64,000 nt of DNA from Lingula anatina (Eukaryota > Brachiopoda > Lingulata > Lingulida > Lingulidae), in contig NW_019774714.1 in the NCBI RefSeq assembly GCF_001039355.2, forward strand, positions 1 to 64,000, read 5' to 3'. Within the stretch, counting starts at the first letter, position 1. Every line of letters starts with the position of its first letter. This document shows positions 1 to 13,700 of the stretch, one piece after another. The position numbers and the translations under genes were made by a program. The notes beneath the pieces were generated by a model. That model did no database searches. It saw only the letters and a program-made list of their open reading frames with translations, and was not told the origin of the DNA.

Positions 1-2109
1 TGTTTAATTCCCAATATAATCAACATGAGCATCACTTGATCTTGCGCTGAACATTGGAAAGTATATCTTTTTAACATTAAATGCACAGATTGAATTTTAC
101 AACCAAATCGTAAGCAGTATGTTGCAGACTCATATATTTGAACATTTAAACATTAAACCAATCTTTTATTCAGCTTTAAGCTGATTGTTCGGCTTACCTA
201 TGTTTTTATCCTCAGCAAGAAGCCTAAGTCTCTTCACCCATTTGTCTAATTCAAGCGGTATTGGAGATGCGAAGCACTGCCGTCGCGTACGACTGTAAAT
301 GGATTCGCGATTTTAGGCGTGGATCTTTTATGCATTGTGATGCCCTTTTTGTCAGAGCACCAATAAACATACAGGTACTATTTTGCAGCGCTTTTTCACA
401 CGTTCCGTGGACACATTTTTACCACCTGTGCCTGTCACCCCCGTCGCCATAATTGCACCTCAAGTGATACCAATAAATGAACCTCATAACTACTACTTCA
501 GAACCGTGTTCAGGATTTTGATTGGTTTGTATTTGGAAAGTGGAGTTTTCCATACAATTTAGCTGCAGGCTTCCAGTAGCGGAAGGAAAGGGTGGACACA
601 GTGATGTGCAATGAATCTCAATTTTTAAGAACCAGTTTTTCATTTATTAAATTCAGTTCACCCATTTTCATCAGGGGAGATATTAAATCGTTATTAAGTC
701 AGGAGCAGAGGTTTGAATAGCGTTGGAAGACATTGATATAAAATTCAAATTCGCAAGTATTAACTGCTACCAAGAACAGCAAAACGGGAATTTTTGACAA
801 AAAAGTATCACTGGCGTCATCCTTAAATTTCTGTAGTTGACAAATGACTTCGTGGGTGCTGCAGTGACGCCTATCACTCAAAAAACCAAAATCATAAAAC
901 CGCATTAAATATTTACCAAAAACCACAAGATGGCACAGCCATATCGTACATCTAGAATTGGAAACAATACCTATGCTATTGCTTTTTAACCCAATTGTCT
1001 AATACCTTGTCCCTATCCCTGAACAGTCTGCAGCTCAAACCATAATCATGGTGATAATATTGAGTTGTACTATCATCAAAGCAACGATGAAAGGTTAGTT
1101 TACGACTCACAACTATGTGGAAACAAGAAAATGTCAGCCGTCGTCCTGATGGGGATCAAATATCATGTTTGAACAAGTAAGTCATATGTAATGTGGAATG
1201 TAAGACTATGCTTTTATATCATTCAGAATAACGTCACGTTTACATCACATGACCGATGATTGGATGGTGCAATCAGAAAAAAAAAAGTATTCTCAAGATG
1301 TTTTATTATTTCTTCATATTTCGTTTCCATGTCGGTTATAATTGAGCCATTTTGGTTTTTAGAAATTGACGCCCAATATCATGCAAGGGTATTTAACCCC
1401 TTAACGATGGACGGCGTTCTTGTAAGATGATGAAACTGGCCAGGTCGCCGTTGGACGCTCAAAGAATCGCACAAACGTTCAAGTGTCGCTGTGGACGCCA
1501 TGGTCGCTACAAAGTTTCGAACAAATTCAAAACAATGGCACAAAGATCGTGGTGGAGGTTGGTCAGTGTAAGCAGGAAGAACGTTAACGCACCACCATCG
1601 CTGTGGTCGCAGAAAGGAGGCACAAACATCGCTTAGGTTGTAGAATGGATGTTCAACGATCGGCCAGTGGTCGTCACGTAAAATATTTTTTACTCTCGAA
1701 GTGGGTCGTGCTAGGTTATTTTTAAACAGAGGCAGGAAACCTAAGGGTAACAGCTACAAGTGATATCATACCAGCCACCAACTGGTATTTTCACTTAATT
1801 CCTGAACCGATCCCTTATTTGGAGGTAATTATAAAATGAAAGGGACGCAGAGCGGTTGCCGGCAGGTCGCTCAGTGGACGCAGTTTTACAGGAAGATCCA
1901 GCTTTGGACATTCAAAGGACGCACAAGCGTTTACACTGAGTCACGATTTTCTCGCTTTGGCGACCATTAAGAATCCTGGCCACATTTTTGGTAGTAGAAG
2001 GGACGTACAAAGGTTGACGTCCAGTATGAACAGGGCCAGTTAACTGAAACTAAATTGAACGTTGCTACACCAATCAAACTATCTCTCTGACACACATACG
2101 CTCAAAAAT

Positions 2110-2112
<3 letters not shown>

Positions 2113-2155
<43 letters not shown>
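2113..2155. repeat. (CA)n microsatellite
   Basis: About 21 uninterrupted CA dinucleotides, followed by a CGTACGCGTGTACACG stretch that is rich in alternating purine-pyrimidine steps. Confidence 0.95.
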
Positions 2156-2157
<2 letters not shown>

Positions 2158-4270
2158 ACGCGTGTACACGGGTACAGCAATATTGAACACGTTGTTTTGT
2201 TAAATGCTGTATACTGCTGAGGCATAGACTGTTCATACATACATGTACATTTGAACGCATGACAGTAAAAAAAGTAGAATTGACACATTGCCAACAGGTA
2301 CCGGTACGTCTGATGTTCCAAAAGCGGACAAATAAAGTGTTCAGAGCCTCAGGACACTCGATTTACTGTTAATTCCTAATACACCTGTAGTTAAACCTGT
2401 TTGAGGTAGCGTTCATTAGTGCGTTTCATATGCATTAAGCTGCTGGGTACTGCTGTGAAAATTAAACATTTTTGAAGATAAGTAATTTCTGTAAAATCAC
2501 ATTTTAAGGCTGCTGTTGATACGATATACAGGTATGGAGCACAACATGTTCGCAAAGAAATTCAATTGCAGCCGGTTGTTGGCTGATGGGGAAGAAAAAG
2601 TCAAAACATACATACGGCTGACCTTGAATGATCACAAAATAGTATTCATACACTCTCATTTAAAAAAATTAAAAATTACAGGTCGGATGAGATATTTGAT
2701 ATCTCTGAGGCTGTGGTGTATACATGTTTATGCTGTAAGTTTTGTCGGGAATGTACGAATTTCATTTTTTTTTTCAATCAAATAGTGTGTCAGCAAAGCA
2801 GTGCTCACACTGTAAAACTACAGCAAATGACAATGCCATGTTTTTAATTCGCTCTTAAAAATATTGTGACAAAAATCAGCCAGTGTCAACGTATTTACAA
2901 GAAGAAACACACTTACATGTAGATGTTTCCGCTTTCCCTACATTTCCTATATCCGTTAAGATTTAAAACGTAAATGACACAGGAAAAAAAGCGAACAGTT
3001 CGAAAAGATTGCTAAGGTTTCTTCATCCAACCATTCGATATCTAAATTCAACACCAATAATAATTCAGCATAGCCAAACAATTAACACTTGACACTATTA
3101 TATTGTTCACATTTATTTCATGGCAAAATGAACGTTTAATTATAAACCTATACAAATATCTTATTTCAGTTTCAGTTCTAGTCTGGCTAAGCATTTTGAA
3201 TGGCGTATTTAAATTGACTTAAGCCACGCTGTTAGCGGCGCAGACAACTTTGGAACAAAAACAGGACACGCATGTTTCACACCACGAGTTTACGAGGTAG
3301 CAATAAATCTGCTTTAAAACTGGAGTTAATGATTTCGGTCTCTCTGGAATAAAAAGGCTCCAGGCAAGCAACTGTATACTGTGAGTTCCCAGCCTCTGCC
3401 TGGCTTGTAAAGGCCCATTATATTCACCGGTTGCGATTCAAATTACAGTATAAATGTATTACCAGCATTTTACAATTATTCATGAAGGCGTAGCGTGATT
3501 TTTGACGTAACCGCGATGTGTTTAGAAGCGGGAAAACCCGCCTGCATCGGACCCCGACAATCTAGCTTCCGCATGTACGACGTGTAACATTCACGAATCT
3601 CACGTGGGCCCACAAGGTATACCCCTTGCCACTGCTACTCCCCGAGACGTTAATAGACCCGGGAAATATCATTAGTTTTAACTCTTTTTGTGGCAGATAA
3701 TGTTGATTTCTTCTAATTGAATGTGATAAATATAAAAATTTCATTTATATCAAATACATTTTTGCGAATACAACCTATGCACATGTATATACAGAACTGA
3801 CATTTTTTCAAATCATTTTTTTCTTCTGTTATTGGTACTGACACACCTGGCTTCTCATTTCTCATATGAGCTTGTTTTTAAAACGATACATTTTAATACG
3901 ATACATGTAACCATAAAACACAAGCGGGAAAGGTTTCAAACCGTTAGCTTACGGTCGGTAGTTATTCATCAGACCAATGACACATTTTCACCTAGACATA
4001 CATTTTAAACTGAAATATAATATTAAATATCGTGTCTGAGCATACTTTATATACACAAGTGATATTTCAAAGATGTTTGAGTCTTAGATGTGAATGAAGA
4101 TTTGAATGCTGTCAATGTTAAGGCTTACTTGCATGCTGAAGGGCTAAATGGAAATAAAATCCAAGGCCATTCACTCCGCTTCAAAAATGACCCAGCAGGT
4201 CTTTTCATACCCTTTCACTCATCTTGTGAAGCTACTGCAAAATGCTTACAAATGTTTTTTAAAACATTTG

Positions 4271-4336
4271 TATAAAATGAGTTTTGAATATGTTATAATA
4301 TTAAAATATTATAACATATTCAAAACTCATTTTATA
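4271..4336. repeat. Perfect 32-bp-arm palindrome (hairpin)
   Basis: Arm 4271-4302 is the exact reverse complement of 4305-4336, with a 2-bp centre. The sequence is AT-rich and begins TATAAAATGAG. No flanking transposon is visible, and pairing stops sharply at both ends. Confidence 0.95.
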
Positions 4337-7053
4337 AAGTTTCAATAGATAGAAAACATGTAACTGAGCTTTTGCCCGACCTTTTTGACACTATAAATTT
4401 TTTTCAAATGAAACGGCTCATTAAGCAAATTAATATTTTTTCAACGAGCACTTAAAGTCATTTATGTGTTTTCTATTATTATGAGTTATACACGCACGCG
4501 AGACATGTTACAGTGTTTTGCCAATTTCGAAAGGCGTTAAACAGTTATGTGTAGGAACGCAGAAAGAAATGTTTTCTTGGAGTCTGGATGTATCCGTTAA
4601 AATAAGGTGATCAGCAGTGACAAAAATGAAGTAAATTTTTTAATTTTTACATTATTTGTTTTAATCAATTGTTCCTGTTTAAATTCATTTTTCCTTTTCT
4701 TTTACTAGTCTTCTTTATTATTTACTCAGGTTGCATTGTAAAGTCCACTGAAGAAATTTGGATTTTAGAGTCAAAATCAGTGTTTTTATTATTAGTGTTA
4801 TTATTGTTGTTGGTATTCCTTTCATGTACAGTTTTAAACAAGAAGACAATATACTCGTGTAAAAAGGGCTATGCAAAACAAATAAAAACCGCGAGTGTTT
4901 TATGACAAAATATACCTACAAAATGGCTATAAATAAAAGACTCATAAAACGGTCACACGTTGTGGCCGCACCTAACGTGCATACGACGCATGTGTACATT
5001 TATTTCAACGTTTAACTGGTTCACAGCGGTTAATTATTAATTTCTCTGCAGTTCATGCAGGACCCCAGGCTTGGCCCACAAGCCCAATATTTGAATTTAC
5101 GACGAGCTGGTGAATCGTATTTGGAGCCTCCATGTATGTCTATAATTGAACTCTTTCACATTGGCTGAGATAGAAAAGCTTTAGGGAAACTACATAGGCT
5201 CGTAGGCTCTGTGTACGTTACTTTCCACTCACGTTTTTTAGTAGCAATTATATTCGCGTGGCAGTAGTAACTTGTGGTTCAAGAGCTGAAAACATGGTTA
5301 ACATTTAAGAATTCCCCACGTTGCAAACGAACTACAAACAAATGCATTACACGAAGTTGCTTAGGACGCTAGTGAATTATTTTGTCTCCGACAATGTCTA
5401 CTCAATAAATGTGCACCTTGAAGTTCATGTATTATTCCCAAAGGTAAAGAGAAAAAGCATTTGATCGTTTCACCATAACATAAATCAATAAAGAAGTAAT
5501 CGAAAAGAAAATGTTTTAAACATTTCTTAAACGCTACATAAAACAACAACAGCGACTAGTTATCGTTAGCAATATTTCACTTCTGTTAGTGTCACTGTTT
5601 GATAAAGCTTTAGTTATCTGATGTCCTTATCCACAGCAAATGAATACATGCATTCACATTTTCCGCGTATCGTCGAAAAGAGAAGAAAGTACTGAATCAG
5701 AATATCGGGGTTGGTTCTGTGTTTCCCAGCTGGCTGCTGAAAGGGGCAGATGTAGGCCAGTAAACGAGTGGATGTTTTCATAAAAGCTATAAAAATGTTT
5801 CCGAAATGTTTTTCAATTGAATCCTGTCCACTGGGAGCTCAATAGAGCGTACATGTATCTAATTTCCCACCGGAATCCTACCTTGGCAGCGTCTCTTTTT
5901 CGGCCAAAATTCAAAGAGGGCAACAGTGCATAAGAGAGGATAAAATGATTCATTAAATTTAAAAAGTTAAAAAACATCAAATTGTCGAGCAATAATTCCT
6001 GGGTTGAAGACATCTGCATTTTTTTTCTAGGGGAAATTGGATTTGGTACTTTTTAATTTTCTCGAAACTCAAGTTTTTGACGAGAGTGAAATCTCACAGT
6101 AGCCGTAGCTCTACACTTCTTTGGTGTCAACTCGTAACGGTAAACTGCGACATGCAATTTTAATTGTAATTAAAATATTAAAATATTTACAGTGTGACTG
6201 AATAATCACAGGGCGGGATACAATGTTACACTTGAGAAAAGCAGTTTGGGTGTGTCATATGAAATACGCATTGAAAGGCATTATGGGCTTTTATTTGACA
6301 GTCTTTTCCAAAATTGACCAGAGGACAACTTGCACATGGTGTCAGGTGGTAAATAACAGGAGGTCATCAAGCTGGATTGTCTATGAAGCAGATTGCCAAG
6401 CAGTACCGAATAACAGAATAGATTTACAGGTCTATAGCACAGCACTCAGAATGGCAGAAAAATGATGTCAAACGAACCATGTCAAACGAACCAGGTCTCA
6501 ATCTAGTCGGACGATACGAGCAAATGCAGGACATAACAACCGACTTGTCAAACTAGGTCATTAGATTTACTTCATGTCGACAATGCAACATGGAAATATT
6601 TATTAAACTTCACTGCACGCCGATACAGTGTGAAGATGGGTCCCTAGCTGGGGAAGACACGCTCGCTATTAATTTCCCGCTGTTTCTGATTTCATATTAA
6701 ATTATATTGTTATCAATACGGAGATTATTTTACTTTATTTTTTACAATAAGCTGTTTTAATTAAGAGCTATATGGTCCACTGGGCCCTAGCCAGGAGGTA
6801 TGTTTATTTTTAGAACCATTTTGTTAACGAAGGTATTCGCATTATTTACAGTACAGTGTGTTGTATTGGTGTATTTTAATAGAAATGTCCTATCCCACAA
6901 AATATTCATGGAATATGAAAGAAAAAGACAACCCCATTGGAATAATAAATAACGACCGCGATACTGTACTAGAAGGTTTTGAATATCCCAAGGTATTGCT
7001 TTACTTATGACCAGTGTAACATTTTTAAATTAAAATCACTTACTGCGAACCAC

Positions 7054-7088
7054 ATGTATGTATGTATGTATGTATGTTTGTTTGTTAG
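7054..7088. repeat. (TATG)n/(TTTG)n microsatellite
   Basis: Tandem TATG units run into TTTG units; short and imperfect. Confidence 0.85.
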
Positions 7089-7567
7089 TTTGTATCTATG
7101 TATACTTATAGTACGAGGTTTCATGCGTTCACCCTTCTTTCTATTTATGATCCCGGCCAGAATAAATAACTGGGAAAAGATGGTCAACTAGCAACTCAAC
7201 AGTGTGTCGGGTTTTTTTTATTTTATTTATTTATTTATTTGATTGATCACCCTCACCCGCCTTTCCTCACCATCGCACTTCTGAAAAGCCAATCACGACC
7301 TTTTGCAGTTATTTTTCAGTTATGTCCACCCATATCTTTCAAGCGGGAGCACTTAAATATACCTTACATATCAAAGAGGTCACCTAAAAACGTTAAAAAG
7401 GAGCGCAGTACTTTATAGTGCTAGTATGCTTCTGAGTTGAAAAATTATCTAAGATGCAATTTTACCCCATAAAATACAAGAGACGAGAGCGGATATTCAA
7501 AAAACAAGAATATTGTAGTCCATAACAACTAAAAACCTTCCAGTATCACTTACAAAGTAACTCGTTT

Positions 7568-7609
7568 CGCCATCTATTGGCAAAGTCACAAACTAAGCTA
7601 ATCTTGACA
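7568..7609. repeat. 42-bp direct repeat, copy 1
   Basis: Starts CGCCATCTATTGGCAAA and ends CTAAGCTAATCTTGACA. A second copy in the same orientation lies at 7793-7834, differing mainly in the middle. The pair could be relics of one dispersed element or long flanking repeats of an inserted 180-bp segment. Confidence 0.75.
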
Positions 7610-7792
7610 CTGTAAAACACCGACCACCGTATACTGCAGCAATACCTCACAAATACGTCTTAATAATTTTTTGGTATTAACCAATTCACAACAGGGGGTA
7701 CCTCAATGAATTGTTCGTTACTTATACTGATCTCGATACTTAATTTAACTCACGGGCTGCTTTGTGACAATGCATGGGGCCAATACTGGTAC

Positions 7793-7834
7793 CGCCATCT
7801 ATTGGCAAAATAAATAACTAAGCTAATCTTGACA
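7793..7834. repeat. 42-bp direct repeat, copy 2
   Basis: Second copy of the motif at 7568-7609, same orientation, about 225 bp away; the outer parts are identical. Confidence 0.75.
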
Positions 7835-7961
7835 TAGGTATCTGTATATACCTATATTTATGTTCATTCATATTCAATAGAAATCAAAATAGAAGATAGA
7901 AAGCAATGCACTGAACTGAACTGTTAGCTACTGATACCCGTTGTCATGCACACTCATTTAT

Positions 7962-8021
7962 AATATCAGAGGCGGGAACTTACGGACGAGGAATATCAGA
8001 TGCGGGTACTTACGGACGAGG
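7962..8021. repeat. 30-bp tandem duplication
   Basis: Two abutting 30-bp units (7962-7991 and 7992-8021), each beginning AATATCAGA and ending TTACGGACGAGG, with two substitutions between them. Confidence 0.9.
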
Positions 8022-8974
8022 ACGGAAGTAGGCCTACACAACTGAAACTAGTCGTAAGTGTATTTATATTTATTTTGTTTATGGCGTAATGTATGTTATA
8101 TCAGGAACGTCTGTGTGGTTGTTCAGGTACTTGCAATACGATATTTCTGTCATGGTAAGCATTAGGTCTCCTTCCTCACGGAGGCTCTTTTACGACACGG
8201 TGGCAAAATGGAGAATGCGTTTATTTTCGAATAGCCTGGCACAACTAACACAATTGTTGTCATTTTTCCTGTTTTGTCGTACAGTTTTATTTATTCTTTC
8301 ATCGTGTACATAATTTTATTTATTTTTTCTTTCATTGTATATTTTATCTATTTTGATGTGTTATAGGCCCCCCAAAAGTAAATGCCTAGTGACTGTACGC
8401 ATGTGGCTGCATGTAGGCCTACATGTATTCGAATGATTGTATTGGCCTACGTACTGTAGGGCCTATATAGCATGTCCTTTTTTATTAATTAAACTTTGTT
8501 TATATGAAAGAAGTGGGGTGGGAAAAGTTTTATAACCCACAAGATAAGGACACAGATACAGTTGTACCGGTATTGTGTGCAGTTAATACAGTTGCAAATA
8601 AAACCGCACTCTGTTATTCGAAATTTTATTTCGTTGCCTACTTACTTTTTCTTTGTTCCGTTTTCCGATGAATATCGTCTAGAATAATTGAACTTGTCAA
8701 ATCAATTATATACACTGAGCTTATATAGAAATGTCCAATTCAAGGTAATGTAATTTATAAAGTGTATCTAATAAGCTACTCCAGAGAGACTGTGGTTTTG
8801 GTAATGCACAATTTTATTTTCTTAACTGAGACTGGAATACATACAATTATATATTTACCTGCCTGAGCATTTATTCGATAATTAAGCATCCTCCTACGAT
8901 ATTTGATTTTTCTTCTTTACAGCAGAAGTTAGTTGGCATATGTCCGTAGATCTGAGACACGTTGTTCTTCAAAA

Positions 8975-8980
<6 letters not shown>

Positions 8981-9006
<26 letters not shown>
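8981..9006. repeat. Poly-T tract
   Basis: A run of about 26 T just 3' (in minus-strand terms) of the stop codon of the collagen-like gene, so a poly-A tract in its probable 3' UTR or immediate downstream DNA. Confidence 0.85.
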
Positions 9007-9009
<3 letters not shown>

Positions 9010-9083
9010 TTTGTATGTCAACACTGGTAGTGACACAAATCCTTCATACATTGTATGATTGAGTTATATGACCTCTAGATCTG

Positions 9084-9373
9084 TTACACTATTGAACTGT
9101 CGCCGTCGCTGTTATGTGTAGCTGGTTCAATGTTGGCTATTTGTTCTTGTAGCTGAGATATTTCTTGTTGTAATTTCTCCTGTAACGTCTCCTTGATCCT
9201 CGCTGCTCTTCTCCACACGACAACAATCACCACCAGCAGCACCACGACCGCTACTGCCAGCGTGATTGTTACTGCGACAACGTTGTTCACATTTGTTTCC
9301 ACTGACCTGATATTCTGAGTATTTTTCTGGATGCCTTTGGATTCAGATTGCAGCCTGTTAAATAGGGGGAATC
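9084..9373 (-). CDS. Collagen-like gene, last exon: transmembrane helix and cytoplasmic coiled coil
   Basis: The acceptor CTCCAG lies at 9374-9379 and the frame runs 96 codons to TAA. After about 30 residues of polar heptad-like sequence (LQSESKGIQKNTQNIRS) there is an uninterrupted run of about 23 Val/Ala/Leu/Ile residues ending in Trp-Arg-Arg. A glutamine/glutamate-rich segment follows (LQEKLQQEISQLQEQI) with hydrophobic residues in heptad spacing, then a short acidic tail ending SSIV. The positive residues just after the helix favour a cytoplasmic C-terminus. The first two bases complete an Arg codon begun in the preceding exon. An isolated small membrane protein starting at GTG is a less likely reading, because the acceptor and phase match the upstream exon. 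Confidence 0.82.
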
Positions 9374-10736
9374 CTGGAGAAAATGAAATACATGTGAGTG
9401 AGTGAAATCGGTAGCAGTCCGTTTGTTACTATGAAATGTATACTAGAAACAAACAGACAAGAAAATGACACCGCGAGTGAAATTAAATCAGTTGCACTTC
9501 AGTCGTTCCTGTAAATACAGATGCAATAAATATGTACGAGCGACAGAAGAAATAAGTATATACCAAAGAAGAAAAATGTACATACTAAAGAAACTCAACA
9601 CATCTGGATAGTAAATTATAAATCCCGTAGAAACATGTTTTTCTAATTGTGTATTAGATTTGACAAAAGCTAACTTAGTGCAGTTTTTCATGCCGTACGT
9701 ATAATAATGAAAAACTTATATTAGGTTGTTACAACTAGACCTACTAAGAGTGTAAAGGACGGATTTTAATGGATACAAATAATGGTATAAGCATGATGTT
9801 GTTCTCTAGTGTAAAGATATCTAAAAGAGATTAAATATGATATATCATTCGAGGAATCGGTCCGGCAATTCGGCCTATCGCCTCTCATACTTTTTTAATA
9901 CTTACTGAAAATATTTGGTCCTCTCGTTGTGGTCCCTCCAACGTTAAGTCTAAAGTTCTGTCCAAGGTTTAGTCTAAAGTTTTGTCCAAAGTTCTGTCCG
10001 AAGATCCCTGTATTTAAGACGGATGAACGGGTTGCAGCTGACAAAAGAACGAAAGCAATGTTATTGTATCTATGTTCAGGTGTTGCACACTCTAACTCCG
10101 GCTACTCTATACAATTACACATTTACGATGTACACAGTACGTGTATAAAAAGCGAAAATAATAGAAAAAAAGTGTTTATAATCTGACTGACCAACAGATG
10201 GGGAATGAACAACCGACAAAGTAAAAATATCGATGTTGTCTTCAAAGCAATCAAGGACCCTCCTCCTCAACCCTTCAAAATTGAAAAAAAAAAGTTTACG
10301 AACGATGTGCGGTAAAGTCAATTAGGCTTGTAACCCCCTCCCCCGCCCCCGGATCTGCCAGGCCAGTGCGTTAACCGAAAAAAAAACCAAACTCACCGAA
10401 ATTTTGGTTCCTAAATATGGTGAGCCCCCTGTTGTTCTGTCCAAAACGCGGAGTGTTTCCGGCGCTCGCGGTTGTACCGAAACCTGCACTGGTTTGGAAG
10501 CCTCCTAAGGTACCACGGCCTGTTCCAAAAGGTAGACCAGCTGGGGTCGTCCGGCCTCTGTTTGGTAGGATTAGTATCATTCCTGAAAAAACGGAATGAA
10601 ATGTGCTTTCAATTTTGGTACGCAGTGATATGATTTCGTGCCGAATGGTGTGCGTGCGTGCGTGCGTGCGTGCGTGCGTGTGTGTGTGTGTGCTAATTCA
10701 GTTGTGTGTATCTTCATGTACGTATGTGTACGTAAA

Positions 10737-10783
<47 letters not shown>

Positions 10784-13700
10784 AAAATTTGACTGATTAT
10801 CCTACCTGGGGATCCTTTGGAGCCCTTCATCCCTCTGTTACCTCTCCTCCCTTTGTTGCCTTTCATCCCTCTGTTGCCTTTCATTCCTCTGTTGCCTCTT
10901 CTCCCTTTGTCGCCTTTCATCCCTTTAATCCCATTGAAACCCGGCATCCCTCTATCGCCCTTCATTCCTTTGGAACCTGTCCCTCTGTTGCCTTTCATGC
11001 CTTTCATCCCTTTCAAACCTGGTAGCCCTCTGTCGCCTTTCATACCTGAATTGAAAAATAAAGCTAGAGGTTAGACGGGTTTTCCAGCTATTTAGTTGGT
11101 TCGCACAGTTCAACAAAGAGTCATATTTTTCTAATTTCAAATAATTATGATCGTGTGTTAATGAAGGTGGGTTTTTATGCAAAAATCAGTGTGACACATA
11201 TAACACTTGCAATAAATGTAGCCACGAACAGCCCTATATTCATATGAAATAAATCGAGGTATTCACCCATAAATGCATTTATAGACCATTCTTATGTTTT
11301 TTTCTACTTTGGTTGAATAATCTTGGTAGATTGATTTTTTGATTAACGTATACAGGTATAATAGCAGACCACAAACAGCTGATTTTAAGCGTTTCATCGA
11401 ATGCAACGGAGAGCCAAGCATCTACTGTCTTCTGACAAACACCGCACGTACTGTACGTCTACGATAAACAAAGGCATCAGCGTGTTCCTGTAGCACATTG
11501 TATCATCAGGCCAACAGATTAAAGTGACTTCTACAACCTGAACCTGAACCTGGACTAATAACAAATAGCCCATAAATAGATTAATAATACAAAGTCGTTC
11601 AATTGACTTCCATATGCAACATGACTTCCACATACCACTATAGCATGACGCCATGCCAGCAGGACGACGAAAATACTACGTCGATTGTGTCACATTTATT
11701 TTTTGATTACACGATACCCACTTCTGCTCTTGCTGTTCATTATATTGCAACAGTAGTGTTTTTTTATGTCCCGCTTACAACACGTGTGTTAAATTCATTC
11801 GGATTTTATGTCTCACACATACCCCACGTCTAACCAGCTGGGGAAAAACAATTTGATTTATGCATCGGTGCTTTGGTGATCTCACAGATCTCCCTAGATA
11901 ACACAGATAAAAATGTTTAGGGCCCCAGATGGATCAAATTATCAAGACTGTGAGGTTTACGGTGGTGTAGGTACATGTACGCTCGTACGCAGAGAGCGCA
12001 CAAATGTAAATTAAAAAATATATGTGTGTGTGTGTGTGATACAGATAAAAAGAATATTTATGAATAACGTAGCGGGGTCCATTTTGGACAAAAATGACAC
12101 TTTTTGTAGTTCTGCTTTTATAGTTTTTACTAGATTGCTGCATAAATGTGAACCTCGGGATGAATCAAGAATCACCGTATATGACCACACATGGGCATAG
12201 CTTTGTTGGTTTGAAAAAAGCGAACGAATGCTGAACGACAACACTAATGCCACTTTTAATAGATAAGAATTGCTCATTTAGCAGTGTCTCGTAAAGGAGA
12301 CCCATGCTGGGGCCCTAAACATGCCCTGCATGTAGTTTTCTAGTCAACCAACCAACCCTGGCCAATATTATAAGAACTGATTTCAATAATTAAAACCAAA
12401 AAGAATGACTGTGATACATATTTTAGCTTAGAGATAAAAGAAAATTCATATTTCTACTCTTCACTGTATTTTTTCATCATTTCAAATCAGCGGAAATGAC
12501 CACGCCGTTAAAAAGATAAACGAAGGCATATACATTGTATGTGCACAGAACTATAAGTATAATGCCCGCTGATTTACTTTCCAGAACCTTACATTTCTAG
12601 CTGAATTAAACGATGTGTTAAAAATATCCTGAAACAAATTTATTCCCCAGCCGCAATCAAATACCCTCTACCAAGATCACTGATTAATTTTTTTCACTAT
12701 ATATTCATAGATAGTTCTTTGGTTAAACTGACCGTACTTTTCTGCAATGTAACAGAGAAAAGTCCACAAAATAAAGTCTGCGGCCCTGGTAGAGGGTAGC
12801 AATTACCTATGTGCATTCTATAGCGGTTCGTGATCGCCTCCATTCGCGTTACAATGTATTCATTTTCGGAAATGGCCATATGATTAACAAAATAGAAGCT
12901 CAACTGGTGCTCGTAGTAAAAAAAAAATTTTGTCAAACTTATTTTGGAGGACCAATCATTTTTTTAAAATTATATTAAACTACTCTATTTTATGCTTATT
13001 TTTTCAAAGTTTTTTCTGAGGAGACATATGGCTTTGTCACGATTTTGCACACATGGTGGATTAGCTGCTCTCTCTTTCATTTTTGTGGGACCAATCTTTG
13101 GTTTAAATGACACTAAATTACAAAATTTAATGCTTAATTTTTCAACGTTTTCTTCGGGGAGGGCTCCCAAACCCCCACCCGCTGAGAGAAATCCACGATA
13201 AACGCTTACGAAGTCCTCGCCGTTCAGACTCAAAACGAGTACCGATTTCTACCGATGTCCGACTGGGATTTGGAAATGATCAGTGAGATGTTGTAATCGA
13301 GAACGTTTAACGTAAGTGGAGTGAGTTTCAGTGTGATTTGTTGACTGTCTATATGTTATTATGAATATCTTGCGCGTCGAGGTATCCTTGTTTCGCAAGC
13401 TCTTTCTATTTCAATGACTCTATGGGAGCCTATGGGATTTAGCGACATTTGTTAACCGATTTTTATGTTTTTTGTGTGTGTTAGCCTAGTATGGCACTGT
13501 AAGATCGTTTTATGTGGTTTTAAAGACTATGCATCCGTTTTTTAAATAATGTAGAGATTTTACGAAAATCGTTTTCTAACCAATCAAGGTGACATTTCTG
13601 TCACACCGGCGTGTCAGCTGTGCCAACACGTGAAAGATTTAATGCATATAGTAACGTACACTTAATTTGATCCTTGCTTAGCCCCTGGTTTGCAGTGCAT

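Larger units (their letters stand above)
1..8980. other. AT-rich intergenic region, no gene recognised
   Basis: I find no open reading frame with a recognisable domain or convincing exon structure on either strand. The short frames present are low-complexity or without protein-like composition. The stretch contains a CA microsatellite, a perfect palindrome, a short TATG repeat, a 42-bp direct repeat and a 30-bp tandem duplication, listed separately. The 3' untranslated region of the minus-strand collagen-like gene probably occupies its right end. Confidence 0.6.

Noticed and set aside
4669-4905. Leu/Phe-rich 78-codon frame resembling a membrane protein
   Set aside because: The hydrophobic look comes from T-rich DNA (TTT, TTA, TTG codons); no other support.
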